64,000 nucleotides of DNA, from positions 992,001 to 1,056,000 of the forward strand of contig NC_009485.1 in NCBI RefSeq assembly GCF_000015165.1, given 5' to 3'. The stretch's first letter is position 1. Each line of letters begins with the position of its first letter. Shown piece by piece: positions 8,424 to 16,587 of this stretch. This DNA comes from Bradyrhizobium sp. BTAi1. GTDB taxonomy: Bacteria; Pseudomonadota; Alphaproteobacteria; Rhizobiales; Xanthobacteraceae. The notes beneath the pieces are model-generated. The model saw nothing but the letters and a program-made list of their open reading frames with translations, did no database searches and had not been told where the DNA came from. Position numbers and translations under genes: made by a program.

Positions 8424-9065
8424 TTAGCGCGCCCGCTCCATCTGGCCCGCCTTCTGGTTCCACTGCATGAACTGCTGCAGCATCGGCTTTTCGGGAGTGT
8501 CCGAGTCGGCCGTCGGTGCCGGAGCGTCCGCGGCGAGCAGGGACTTGAACTGCGTCAGGGCCGGGGCCTGGGCTTCGGTGCGCTCCGGCAGAGAGCTGGT
8601 CTGGTCGGCCTTGGCATCCTGCGCATCGGCGGCGACCGGCGGCAGCGACTTCATCGACTGCACGGCGGCAACGAACGACGAGCTGGCATCGGATGGCTGG
8701 CGCCACACCGGCACGATATTGACGAAGAACAGCGCGACGACAGCGGCGACGCCGGTGGCGGCGGCGAAGCGCCCGGCGATCTTGAACACGACCGAGCGGC
8801 GGTCGCGTTCACGCTCGATCTCTGGCGGCTCGCGCATCACCTGCGGATTCAGCGACTGGCGGAGGGATTCGAACACGGCAGTCTCCAGGCGAGCATCGAG
8901 GGGTCCTTGCTGTCCCGAAGCGGGACGCTCGGCCGCCTCCACTGCCTTGGCGTTGTCGCCGACGAGAGATAGACGCGCAGCTTCCGGGCGTTCACGCAGC
9001 CAACGCGGCGCGTAGTGCAGCGGGTCCTGCGGGTTCATCGGATTCTGTTCACTCAACGAACTCAT
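8424..9065 (-). CDS. Single-pass membrane protein of unknown function
   Basis: 213 residues with no signal peptide. The N-terminal half is hydrophilic and presumably cytoplasmic (LHYAPRWLRERPEAARLSLV is a striking conserved-looking start). One membrane segment lies at about 100-118 (FAAATGVAAVVALFFVNIVP), followed by an Ala/Pro-rich periplasmic tail ending MLQQFMQWNQKAG. I do not recognise a named family. It heads the minus-strand run that continues into the three substrate-binding proteins, so a role in anchoring or regulating those proteins is possible but unproven. Confidence 0.7.
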   Translation of the reverse strand: MSSLSEQNPMNPQDPLHYAPRWLRERPEAARLSLVGDNAKAVEAAERPASGQQGPLDARLETAVFESLRQSLNPQVMREPPEIERERDRRSVVFKIAGRFAAATGVAAVVALFFVNIVPVWRQPSDASSSFVAAVQSMKSLPPVAADAQDAKADQTSSLPERTEAQAPALTQFKSLLAADAPAPTADSDTPEKPMLQQFMQWNQKAGQMERAR

Positions 9066-9585
9066 ACGCTACTCCTCTGACGCTCGATTCCGGTAAACTG
9101 ATACGCTTCTGCCACGGTCGTATGAGAGCGAGTTCAAACGAAGAGCGGGAGCGTCCAGGCCACTTCAGTCCACAAGGAATCCCTGTTCAGAATCAGACGC
9201 TTCGCGTCGATCATCGATCGCACGCATGGTGTCCTTTCCTGCAAGGCGCCCTGGCACGTTGATCGTGCCTTCAGCACCTCTATCGATCCCATGCCCCGCC
9301 CCCTGACGAGTGTCAATTGATCGGACCCGCCTGCAGCCGCAGGATCGGAATTATATGTACGTTAAAGTTATCATCATGATGTGATTAAATTGAGGCATGA
9401 TTAGTCTTGACGCAACCGCTCCATGATTCACGCCCTATTCGCGCCCAGATTGCGCCTTGATTCGATCATCATCGAACTATGTCAGGCAGCGCGCCGTCGA
9501 TTTTTGAGCAGCTTAGCGTCGATTTAACCATCCGTTAACCATCTGGCGCCGACAGTTAACCAATCACTAAGAAGGGTTGGGTCGG
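9066..9585. other. 520-base intergenic region between divergent operons
   Basis: A/T-richer DNA between the minus-strand membrane protein and minC. It contains the CtrA-type box (annotated separately) and a 10-base palindrome CATCATGATG at 9372-9381 in an AT-rich setting that could be an operator. A 60-codon minus-strand frame at 9134-9316 begins with TTG, has no Shine-Dalgarno and no family resemblance, so I do not call it. No RNA gene is recognised. Confidence 0.5.
9524..9540 (+). promoter_or_regulatory. CtrA-type binding box upstream of minC
   Basis: The sequence TTAA (9524-9527), seven bases, TTAACC (9535-9540) matches the alphaproteobacterial CtrA consensus TTAA-N7-TTAA(C) exactly. A further half-site GTTAACC lies at 9555-9561. 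The box is about 45-60 bases before the minC start. CtrA control of min genes has been reported in Brucella. Here the site is seen, and regulation is inferred. Confidence 0.65.
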
Positions 9586-10281
9586 ATGGTCATGAGTGCC
9601 AGCGCTGAAACGGTACGTCCTTTAATTCGTCTGCGCGGGCGCTCCTATGTCGCCTTCGTGTTCTCGCCGGTGGTCCCGATCGCCGACTGGCTCGCTGAAC
9701 TCGACGCGACGCTTGCGGGGTCGCCGGGCTTCTTCATCGGCAAGCCGATCGTGCTCGATCTCTCCGCCGTGGATCTGAGCCCGCTCGCCATCACGCATCT
9801 CATCAAGAGCATCGAATCGCGCAACATCCGTGTGCTCGGCCTCGAAGGCGTCGAGCAGGGCCGGCTCTCGCTCGGCATGCCGCCGCTGCTGTCGGGCGGC
9901 CGTCACTGCGCGGTGCAGGAAATCGAGCCGGAGAAGCCGTCGCTGCAGCAGCCGACCTCGCTGTTGCTCGATCAACCCGTGCGCTCCGGCCAGTCGATCG
10001 TGTTTCCCGACGGCGACGTCACCGTGCTCGGCGCGGTGTCGTCCGGCGCCGAGATCGTCGCCGGCGGCTCCATCCACGTCTACGGCGCGCTGCGCGGCCG
10101 CGCGATGGCCGGCATCAACGGCAATGCCGCCGCGCGGATCTACTGCCAGAAGATCGAGGCCGAGCTGGTCGCGATCGATGGCTACTACCAGACCGCAGAG
10201 CAGATCGATGCCGCATTACGCGGCCGCGCCGCGCAGGCGCGGCTCGAAGGTCATTCCATGAAGATCGTAGCTTTGAACTGA
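9586..10281 (+). CDS. minC: Septum site-determining protein MinC
   Basis: About 232 residues. The N-terminal domain (1-110) is the FtsZ-destabilising MinC_N fold. The C-terminal domain (130-225) is the beta-helix MinC_C with the typical run SGAEIVAGGSIHVYGALRGR and AAGINGNA-like turns (AMAGINGNAAARIYCQKIEA), which binds MinD and FtsZ. MinC blocks Z-ring assembly away from midcell. I chose ATG 9586 because AAGGG at 9572-9576 sits nine bases upstream; ATG 9592 is an alternative. It is the first gene of minC-minD-minE and lies just downstream of the CtrA-type box. Confidence 0.95.
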   Translation: MVMSASAETVRPLIRLRGRSYVAFVFSPVVPIADWLAELDATLAGSPGFFIGKPIVLDLSAVDLSPLAITHLIKSIESRNIRVLGLEGVEQGRLSLGMPPLLSGGRHCAVQEIEPEKPSLQQPTSLLLDQPVRSGQSIVFPDGDVTVLGAVSSGAEIVAGGSIHVYGALRGRAMAGINGNAAARIYCQKIEAELVAIDGYYQTAEQIDAALRGRAAQARLEGHSMKIVALN

Positions 10282-10300
10282 GTAACGGGAGGTTTGAGAG

Positions 10301-11116
10301 ATGGCGAAAGTACTTGTTGTGACGTCCGGCAAAGGTGGCGTCGGCAAGACCACCACGACGGCAGCCATGGGCGCGGCGCTGGCGCAGGCCGGCGAGAAGG
10401 TGGTCGTGGTCGATTTCGACGTCGGCCTGCGCAATCTCGATCTCGTCATGGGCGCGGAGCGGCGCGTCGTGTTCGATCTCATCAACGTCGTGCACGGCGT
10501 CGCCAAGCTGCCGCAGGCCCTGATCCGCGACAAGCGGCTGGAAAATCTCTGGCTGCTGCCGGCCTCGCAGACCAAGGACAAGGATGCGCTGACCGAGGAG
10601 GGCGTCGGTCGCGTGATCGCCGAATTGCGCAAGAGCTTCGACTGGGTGATCTGCGACAGCCCCGCCGGCATCGAGCGTGGCGCCATGCTGGCGATGCGCT
10701 ATGCCGACGAGGCGATCATCGTCACCAATCCCGAAGTTTCGTCGGTGCGCGATTCCGACCGCATCATCGGCATGCTGGATTCCAAGACGGTGCGCGCCGA
10801 AACCGGCGAGCGCGTCGAGAAGCACATCCTGATCACGCGCTATGATGCGGGACGCGCCGCGCGTGGCGAGATGCTGTCGATCGATGACGTGCTGGAGATC
10901 CTGGCGACGCCGTTGCTCGGCATCGTGCCGGAGAGCCAGGACGTGCTGCGCGCCTCCAATGTCGGCTGCCCGGTCACGCTCAACAGCCCGGCCAGCGCGC
11001 CGGCGCGCGCCTATCACGACGCGATGCGCCGCCTGCTCGGCGAGGCCGTCGAGATGCAGATCCCGAGCGAGCGCAAGGGCCTGATGAATCTGCTGCTGGG
11101 ACGGAGGGCTGCATGA
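10301..11116 (+). CDS. minD: Septum site-determining ATPase MinD
   Basis: 271 residues of the ParA/MinD deviant Walker ATPase family. The deviant Walker A KGGVGKT spans 11-17 with the signature Lys11 and Lys16, switch I follows as VVDFDVGLRNLD, and Walker B is WVICDSPAGIE. The C-terminal amphipathic membrane-targeting helix SERKGLMNLLLGRR is present. MinD binds membrane in the ATP form, recruits MinC and is released by MinE. A GGGAGG Shine-Dalgarno precedes the start, 19 bases after minC. The stop overlaps minE by four bases. Confidence 0.97.
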   Translation: MAKVLVVTSGKGGVGKTTTTAAMGAALAQAGEKVVVVDFDVGLRNLDLVMGAERRVVFDLINVVHGVAKLPQALIRDKRLENLWLLPASQTKDKDALTEEGVGRVIAELRKSFDWVICDSPAGIERGAMLAMRYADEAIIVTNPEVSSVRDSDRIIGMLDSKTVRAETGERVEKHILITRYDAGRAARGEMLSIDDVLEILATPLLGIVPESQDVLRASNVGCPVTLNSPASAPARAYHDAMRRLLGEAVEMQIPSERKGLMNLLLGRRAA

Positions 11117-11388
11117 GCGTGCTGCGGCTCTTTACGGGGCGTGCAGCCTCTGCGCCTGTCGCGCGCGAGCGGCTGCAGATCCTGCTCGCGCATGAGCGCA
11201 GCCTGCGCGGCCAGCCCGATCTGCTGATGCAGCTGCGCGAGGAAATCCTCGCGGTGGTTTCGCGCCATGTGCTACTCGATCCGGACAAGGTCATCGTCCG
11301 CATGGACCGGGGGAAGCATGTCTCGACGCTCGAGGTCGACATCGAACTGCCCAATGGCGCCGATCGCGCCTTTGCCAGCGCTGGCTGA
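11113..11388 (+). CDS. minE: Cell division topological specificity factor MinE
   Basis: 91 residues. The N-terminal segment (SVLRLFTG) is the membrane-targeting part. The anti-MinCD helix region includes ARERLQILLAHERSL, and the dimerisation domain contains LREEILAVVSRHVLLDPDKV and a final beta strand (STLEVDIELP). It stimulates MinD ATPase and sets Min oscillation. The start codon overlaps the minD stop (ATGA), which indicates translational coupling. Length and order are normal for the family. Confidence 0.96.
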   Translation: MSVLRLFTGRAASAPVARERLQILLAHERSLRGQPDLLMQLREEILAVVSRHVLLDPDKVIVRMDRGKHVSTLEVDIELPNGADRAFASAG

Positions 11389-11391
11389 CGC

Positions 11392-12183
11392 ATGGGACAG
11401 CGCGTGCTGATGCGGCCGATCTTCCGCATCGCGGACAATCGCGTGACGGTCAGTCCCGATGCCGCGGGTCCCTGGGATCCGACCATGCAGCACGGGTCGG
11501 CGCCGTCGGCGCTGGCGGTGTGGGCGGCGGAACGCATCCCGACGAAGTCGCCGATGCGCATCGCCCGCGTCACCATCGACTTGATGCGGCCGGTGCCGCT
11601 CGCCGAGCTCACGGTCGAGACCGAGGTGCTGCGCGAGGGCCGCAAGATCCAGCTCTGCGCCGTCCGCCTGCGCGCCGGCGACACGGTCGTGGTCACGGCG
11701 ACCGTGCTGAAGATCAGGCAGGACGCGGTGCCGCTGCCGGATGACGTCCGCGAGCTGCCGGTTGATCTGCCCGGTCCTGACGCGGCCACGCCGGAGCCCG
11801 CCGATTTCTCCACCAGCCCGTTCGTGCGCGGCATGACGCTCCGGGCCGCGCGTGGCCGTTTCGGCGTCAAGGGGCCGGGCGCGATCTGGTATCGCGTCGA
11901 CTGGCCGCTGGTCGAAGGTCACGCCGTCTCGCAGGCGATGCGCGCCGTGGTCGCCAGCGACTTCTGCAACGGCACGTCAGCCGCGCTCGACTTCCACAGC
12001 TACACGTTCCTCAATGCCGACCTGACCGTCAACATGGCCCGCGAGCCGGTCGGCGAGTGGATCCTGCTCGATGCCGAAAGCTGGATCGGCCCGGACGGCG
12101 CCGGGCTGGCGATGGCGCGGCTGGGCGACGCCAAGGGCTATTTCGGGCGCGTGGTGCAGAGCCTGGTGATCGAGAAGCGGTGA
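11392..12183 (+). CDS. Acyl-CoA thioesterase-like (double hotdog) protein
   Basis: 263 residues with a tandem hotdog arrangement resembling TesB-like 4HBT_3 thioesterases. The N-terminal hotdog contains WDPTMQHGSAPSALAVWAAE, where the long helix begins with the typical HG-x-P-x-x-L pattern, and MRIARVTIDLMRPVPLAELT. The C-terminal half contains NGTSAALDFHSYTFLNADLT and GEWILLDAESWIG, typical of the second hotdog. It would hydrolyse an acyl-CoA of unknown chain type in the cytoplasm. It starts three bases after minE and may ride on the min transcript; no functional link is known. ATG 11410 is an alternative start. Confidence 0.8.
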   Translation: MGQRVLMRPIFRIADNRVTVSPDAAGPWDPTMQHGSAPSALAVWAAERIPTKSPMRIARVTIDLMRPVPLAELTVETEVLREGRKIQLCAVRLRAGDTVVVTATVLKIRQDAVPLPDDVRELPVDLPGPDAATPEPADFSTSPFVRGMTLRAARGRFGVKGPGAIWYRVDWPLVEGHAVSQAMRAVVASDFCNGTSAALDFHSYTFLNADLTVNMAREPVGEWILLDAESWIGPDGAGLAMARLGDAKGYFGRVVQSLVIEKR

Positions 12184-12196
12184 GGACGTCGTCGCC

Positions 12197-12274
12197 ATGG
12201 CCGGGCTTGTCCCGGCCATCCACGTCGTTCGGCACCCTCGGAAAGACGTGAATGCCCGGGACAAGCCCGGGCAT
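12197..12274. repeat. Paired-palindrome intergenic repeat (REP-like)
   Basis: Two GC-rich palindromes, 12197-12219 and 12252-12274, have the same core (GGGCTTGTCCC and GGGACAAGCCC, in opposite orientation) and are flanked inside by CACGTC and GACGTG. The whole 78-base unit is therefore a large inverted repeat. This core is familiar from intergenic regions of Bradyrhizobium-like genomes. A short remnant of another repeat type (GCCGCAAGCGGGGAGAGG) lies at about 12340-12357. Confidence 0.75.
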
Positions 12275-12370
12275 GAAGAGTAACTCCTTGGCAGGCGTTC
12301 GTGTCGCGACTGTCCCATTTCGTCAAATGCGATCACCTTGCCGCAAGCGGGGAGAGGCGAAGGACGCCGC

Positions 12371-14059
12371 CTACGCCGCCCGCACCGTGTTCAAGAATCG
12401 TCCCACTTCCAGCTTCAGCCGGTTGCTGTCCTGCGACAGCGACTGCGCGGCCGACAGCACCTGCGAGGAGGCCGAGCCGGTCTCGCTGGCGCCGCGCTGC
12501 ACGTCGGTGATGTTGGACGACACCTCATGCGTGCCCTGCGCGGCCTGCTGGATGTTGCGCGAGATTTCCTGCGTCGCGGCACCCTGTTCTTCGACCGCCG
12601 CAGCGATGGTGGACGAGATCTCGGACAGCCGCTCGATCGTGCCGCTGATCTCCTTGATCGCGCCGACGGACTCCTGCGTCGCACTCTGGATGCCCGCGAT
12701 CTGCTGGCCGATCTCGCCAGTTGCCCGCGCGGTCTGCTCCGCCAGGGCCTTGACCTCGGAGGCGACCACCGCGAAGCCGCGCCCGGCCTCGCCGGCCCGC
12801 GCAGCCTCGATGGTGGCGTTCAGCGCCAGCAGATTGGTCTGACCGGCGATGGTGTTGATCAGTTCGACGACGTCGCCGATGCGCGCGGCCGCCTTCGACA
12901 GCTCGCTGACCCGATCATTGGTCTTGCGGGCCTGATCGACGGCCTCGTTGGCCATGCGTGCGGACTCCTGCACCTGCCGGCTGATCTCGGTCACCGACGA
13001 GCTCAGCTCCTCCGTCGCCGATGCCACCGACTGCACGTTGGCGGTCGCCTGCTCCGAGGCCGCGGCCACAGTCGTGGTGCGCTGCTGCGTGCGCTCGGCG
13101 GTCGATGTCAGCGTCGAGGCCGACGCTTCCAGTTCGGTCGAGGCAGAGGAGACGGTCTCGATGATCTGTCCGATCGCGCCTTCGAAGCTGTTGGCGAGAT
13201 CGTGCATGTCGCGCTTGCGCCGCTCGGCCGCCAGCCTCTCGGCCTCGGCCTGCTCGGCGCGCAGCCGCTCGGTCTCGACGGCGTTGTCCTTGAAGACGAG
13301 CACGGTGCTCGCCATCTTACCGATCTCGTCCTTGCGCTCGACGCCGGGAATGGGAGCCGACATGTCGCCGCCAGCAAGCTTGCGCATCGCCTCCGTCATC
13401 GCCGTGATCGGGCGCGCCACGCCGGACACGATCATGGTGCCCATGGCGATGCAGAGCATGGCGGCCAGCGCGATCGTCGCCAGGATCCACATGCGCGAGG
13501 AGACGTAAACGGCCGCGCCCCGGTCCGCTTCAGCCTTGCCCTGGGCGACGTTCCACGCCAGGTCCTTTTCGAGGGCGCTGCGCAGGTGCGTGAAGTCGTC
13601 TCGCAGCTTGCCCATATAGAGCGTCGTTGCGGCCTCGGTCTGGTTCTTGCGCGCCATGTCGACCAATTGCCTGCTGCTCTCGAGATAGGAGTTCCACGGT
13701 CCCTTGAACCCCGCCACGAGGGCCTTCTCTTCTGCGCTCGTCACCGTCGGCTCATACAGGCGCCAGGTCTGCTCGAACAACTGCAGGCTTTCATTGAGCA
13801 ACCGCTCCTGCCGATCCTTGACCGCCGGCGATGCAAGCAGCAGCGCGCCCTCGCGCGCGCGATATTGCTCCACCGCCTTGGAGATCGTTCCGAGCCAGCC
13901 GGTCGCCGGCAGCCAATTGTCGCGGACCTCGGCGGCCGAACCGTTGACGGTCGACAGACGATCGATCGAGAAGCCGCCGAGGCCCATGGCCGTGAGCAGC
14001 ACAATGCCGAACGCCAACAGGACCTTGTTGCGAATGGAGAGGTTGGAAAAGGACGGCAT
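12371..14059 (-). CDS. Methyl-accepting chemotaxis protein
   Basis: 562 residues from ATG 14059, which has GGAG six bases upstream. TM1 lies at about 12-32, a four-helix-bundle-type periplasmic sensor at 33-187 and TM2 at 190-213, followed by a HAMP domain and a long cytoplasmic coiled coil. The conserved signalling hairpin tip is at about 395-440 ([20 protein letters not shown], then [15 protein letters not shown]). It transmits ligand or energy signals to CheA/CheW. The C terminus (FLNTVRAA) lacks a CheR-binding pentapeptide. No che genes are adjacent, so it works with a core array encoded elsewhere. The ligand is unknown. Confidence 0.93.
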   Translation of the reverse strand: MPSFSNLSIRNKVLLAFGIVLLTAMGLGGFSIDRLSTVNGSAAEVRDNWLPATGWLGTISKAVEQYRAREGALLLASPAVKDRQERLLNESLQLFEQTWRLYEPTVTSAEEKALVAGFKGPWNSYLESSRQLVDMARKNQTEAATTLYMGKLRDDFTHLRSALEKDLAWNVAQGKAEADRGAAVYVSSRMWILATIALAAMLCIAMGTMIVSGVARPITAMTEAMRKLAGGDMSAPIPGVERKDEIGKMASTVLVFKDNAVETERLRAEQAEAERLAAERRKRDMHDLANSFEGAIGQIIETVSSASTELEASASTLTSTAERTQQRTTTVAAASEQATANVQSVASATEELSSSVTEISRQVQESARMANEAVDQARKTNDRVSELSKAAARIGDVVELINTIAGQTNLLALNATIEAARAGEAGRGFAVVASEVKALAEQTARATGEIGQQIAGIQSATQESVGAIKEISGTIERLSEISSTIAAAVEEQGAATQEISRNIQQAAQGTHEVSSNITDVQRGASETGSASSQVLSAAQSLSQDSNRLKLEVGRFLNTVRAA

Positions 14060-14279
14060 CTGCGACTCCAGCTTGATAGTCCGGGAGGATTCGTTCGGGG
14101 AGGGCCCGGGGGACGGCACGCGCGGCTGGCGTGAGGGATGCTCGTCGTTGAGGCATCATGTGGGGCTTGCTGTGATTAGTGGTCGAAGAGTTAAACTTTG
14201 CCCTAAAGTTAGGCAGGCAATCGCGACCGTAGAACTACGGCGTGGAACCGAAGCTGCTACAAGGTGGAGGCGACCGAAG

Positions 14280-14690
14280 ATGAGATCGAAGGGATCATCG
14301 AAGGCCGAACCAGGCAACGCATCTGCCGCCGAATTGATCGACGCGCGCATCGCCGAGCTCGCGGACTGGCGCGGCGCAACGCTGGCGCGGGTGCGCAAGC
14401 TGATCAAGCAGGCCGTCCCGGAGATCATCGAGGAGTGGAAGTGGCGCGGCGTTCCCGTGTGGTCGCACGCCGGCATCATCTGCACCGGCGAGAGCTATAA
14501 GACTTATATCAAGCTGACCTTCGCCAAGGGCGCGTCGCTGCCCGACCCCGCGGGATTGTTCAACGCCAGCCTCGAGGGCAACACCCGGCGTGCGATCGAC
14601 ATCCACGAGACCGATGAGCTCGACGCCGCCGCGTTCAAGTCGCTGATCCGCGCCGCGGTGGCGCTGAACATGGCGAAGCGGAAGAGGTAG
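14280..14690 (+). CDS. DUF1801 (YdhG-like) domain protein
   Basis: 136 residues. After a variable N terminus the DUF1801 core reads LADWRGATLARVRKLIKQAV, PEIIEEWKWRGVPVWSHAG, then YIKLTFAKGASLPDPAGLFN and a helix-rich end. Members are small cytoplasmic alpha/beta proteins of the YdhG fold with no established biochemical role. GGAGG at about 14265-14269 precedes ATG 14280. It stands alone, divergent from the chemoreceptor gene, with repeat-rich DNA behind it. Confidence 0.8.
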   Translation: MRSKGSSKAEPGNASAAELIDARIAELADWRGATLARVRKLIKQAVPEIIEEWKWRGVPVWSHAGIICTGESYKTYIKLTFAKGASLPDPAGLFNASLEGNTRRAIDIHETDELDAAAFKSLIRAAVALNMAKRKR

Positions 14691-14736
14691 GCGCGTCGAC
14701 CTGATCGATGCAGTCATGGTGGGCCATCAGCAACCC

Positions 14737-14774
14737 CGTCATTGCGAGCGCAGCGCGCTGCGCTCGCAATGACG
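14737..14774. repeat. 38-base perfect palindrome
   Basis: The 38 bases are exactly self-complementary with no loop (core GAGCGCAGCG / CGCTGCGCTC, ends CGTCATTGC / GCAATGACG). The outer arms match the other repeats at 14899-14991 and 16508-16549, which marks it as a collapsed member of a genome-wide repeat family rather than a terminator. There is no T-run. Confidence 0.85.
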
Positions 14775-14898
14775 TGCGTGCACCCTCGCATCCCGCCAAC
14801 GTGGCGCAACCGACACGATTGGTAGCTCCTTCCATGGCGAAGCGTTACGGCGGCTCTGAGACGACAGTGTGAGTTGCAAGCCACCGCCTTCTCCGCGT

Positions 14899-14991
14899 CT
14901 TTGCGAGCGCAGCGAAGCAATCCGGGGCCAAGCCCGACGTCTTTCCGGAGAGCCTTGGATCGCGTCGTCGCTTTGCGCCTCGCGATGACGG
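14899..14991. repeat. Degenerate inverted intergenic repeat, same family as the 38-base palindrome
   Basis: The left arm TTGCGAGCGCAGCGAAGCAA (14901-14920) is partly complementary to the right arm ending in CGCGATGACGG (14981-14991). A central segment with AAGCCCGACGTC separates the arms. Several mismatches show decay. Together with the neighbouring palindrome it fills most of the 14691-15123 gap, in which no gene is seen. Confidence 0.65.
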
Positions 14992-15123
14992 CAGAGTAAA
15001 GCTGACGGCGAGCCTTTCAAACGGTCGATTGCGCACCGACGCCACGGGTTGGCTCCTCGTAGTTGATTTGTGCAGGAAAACAAGGTACAGAGCGCTACCC
15101 CAATCTCAACGCAGGAGGCGACG

Positions 15124-15168
15124 ATGTCCAGACTCTCTCGCTTCCCGGGCTCGCCGCGCGATCATTGA
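15124..15168 (+). CDS. Possible 14-residue leader peptide
   Basis: An ATG preceded at ideal distance by AGGAGG opens a 14-codon frame (MSRLSRFPGSPRDH) ending in TGA. It is followed within eight bases by a perfect hairpin and then by the PcfJ-like gene. A strong ribosome-binding site in front of such a short frame is unusual and suggests a leader peptide or attenuator. It could also be the start of a lost gene. Confidence 0.35.
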   Translation: MSRLSRFPGSPRDH

Positions 15169-15175
15169 CGCAGGC

Positions 15176-15195
15176 ACCGGGATGATTGTCCCGGT
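15176..15195 (+). other. Hairpin between leader peptide and PcfJ-like gene
   Basis: A 7-bp perfect stem (ACCGGGA 15176-15182, TCCCGGT 15189-15195) with a 6-base loop TGATTG. The sequence after it (TACGATTTG) is only weakly T-rich, so termination would be inefficient. It may be an attenuator or may sequester nothing. Confidence 0.4.
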
Positions 15196-15266
15196 TACGA
15201 TTTGACACTTTCGTATCGCATCGAAATGCCCGCGGCCCTCGTGGTCTGCGCTTGAACCGTCGTGTC

Positions 15267-16397
15267 ATGACATCTCATCTGTTGCTGACTCCCCGCCGGG
15301 AGCCGGTGCGTTCCGACCTGCGTGAACGCCGGCTGCGGCGCTATTCGTCTCGTTTTCAATTCCGCGTCGTCGCGCTGGCGCAGAGCCATCCGCATCTCGC
15401 CGACCTCGCGCTGAGCTTCCCGGCGCTGCTGTTCGCGCTGGCGGTGCCGCGCACGCAGTTCGATCCGAAGCCGGCGATTGCTTGCGTGATCGCGGGACGT
15501 CCGCTCGCCGAGGCGGCCGCTGCGGCCGGCCTGCCACTCTGGCTGCGCAAGCTGCCGCCGGAAGCGTTCGTCTGTCCGATCGATCCGCTGCCCGATGGCG
15601 AGCTGTTCCGGCGGCAGATCGGCAACCATCTGCCGCGCTCGCCGAAGCTGATGCCGGGATGGTTGCAACTCGTCGCCGGGATGGCGGCGCTGGCGCATGA
15701 GCCGGCGGCAGTGTGGATGGCCCGTGAGCATCTTCGTGCGCCGCAGGCCGCGACGCTCGCGCGCATCAATTTGCTCGGCCTCTGGATCTGGTTTTGCAGC
15801 CAGCCGACCACGACGGGCCACGGCTTTGTCGAACGGCCATGGTCCCCTGATATGAGACTCGGTGCGGCCGTCGCGGCCGCCCGCGCCTGGCTGGAGTTCG
15901 CGGTGCTGCACCTGAATCTCGGTCAGCGGCCGATCCGCGACATGTGGCTCCATCCCGGCCGTGTTGGCGACTATGAGTTTCGGCCGATCAACGGCGTCTC
16001 CGATATCAATGAGGAGGGGACCGTCATGCGCAACTGTGTCCGGCTCTATGGCGAGGACATTGCCCTCAACCGGTCGCGGCTGTGGAGCGTCCGGCGCGGC
16101 GGCGAACGCGTCGCGACGCTGGAGGTCGCCATCCGTTATGGCGATCCGCTGTTGAACATCGTCCAGCTCGAGGCGCCGGGCAACACGGCCGTCTCGCGCG
16201 AGCTGTGGTGGGTGGCGCGGCGTTGGCTGCACCTGCACGATCTGCCGCGAATCGAGACCAGCGAGCTCCGCCGGAAGCAGGCGCCGCTCGACGCCGCCAC
16301 GTGGCGCGGCTTGTGGCGGCCCTATTGGCTCGCCAAGCGCCGCATTCCCAAATGGCTGCCGCTGGCACCGTCCCGGTTTGCACTGGAGGCGTTGTGA
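15267..16397 (+). CDS. PcfJ-like domain protein
   Basis: About 376 residues. The C-terminal third carries the PcfJ-like signature: EEGTVMRNCVRLYGEDI at about residues 251-267, then SRLWSVRRGGERVATLEVAI, where the NC-x3-Y and the R-x-G-x-x-ATLE pattern are typical. The N-terminal two thirds are helical, Arg-rich and unlike any domain I know. PcfJ was named from an enterococcal conjugative plasmid and its function is unknown. There are no conjugation genes nearby. The start is not secure: ATG 15267 lacks a clear Shine-Dalgarno, and the frame is open from 15186. Confidence 0.65.
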   Translation: MTSHLLLTPRREPVRSDLRERRLRRYSSRFQFRVVALAQSHPHLADLALSFPALLFALAVPRTQFDPKPAIACVIAGRPLAEAAAAAGLPLWLRKLPPEAFVCPIDPLPDGELFRRQIGNHLPRSPKLMPGWLQLVAGMAALAHEPAAVWMAREHLRAPQAATLARINLLGLWIWFCSQPTTTGHGFVERPWSPDMRLGAAVAAARAWLEFAVLHLNLGQRPIRDMWLHPGRVGDYEFRPINGVSDINEEGTVMRNCVRLYGEDIALNRSRLWSVRRGGERVATLEVAIRYGDPLLNIVQLEAPGNTAVSRELWWVARRWLHLHDLPRIETSELRRKQAPLDAATWRGLWRPYWLAKRRIPKWLPLAPSRFALEAL

Positions 16398-16507
16398 GAT
16401 GGCGGGGGCCGTGTGACGTCGCGCTTTGCTCTACAGATCGAGTTCATATTGAGGTGTCAGCGATGCCCCAGAACACCTGTCAGTCATGTCCCCGGGCTGA
16501 ACGCAAG

Positions 16508-16549
16508 CGAAGCAATCCAGGGCGACATGCTGGGCTCTGGATTGCTTCG
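16508..16549. repeat. Inverted intergenic repeat, third copy of the family
   Basis: CGAAGCAATCCAG (16508-16520) is perfectly complementary to CTGGATTGCTTCG (16537-16549), with a 16-base loop. The arms share the CGAAGCAATCC core seen at 14913-14923. It lies between the convergent PcfJ-like and acyl-CoA synthetase genes. Confidence 0.75.
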
Positions 16550-16587
16550 GCGCAAGGGCGCCTCGTAATGACGAGGAGGCGAGAGCG

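Noticed and set aside
9134..9316. 60-residue minus-strand frame between the divergent operons
   Set aside because: TTG start with no ribosome site and no ordered hydrophobic pattern.
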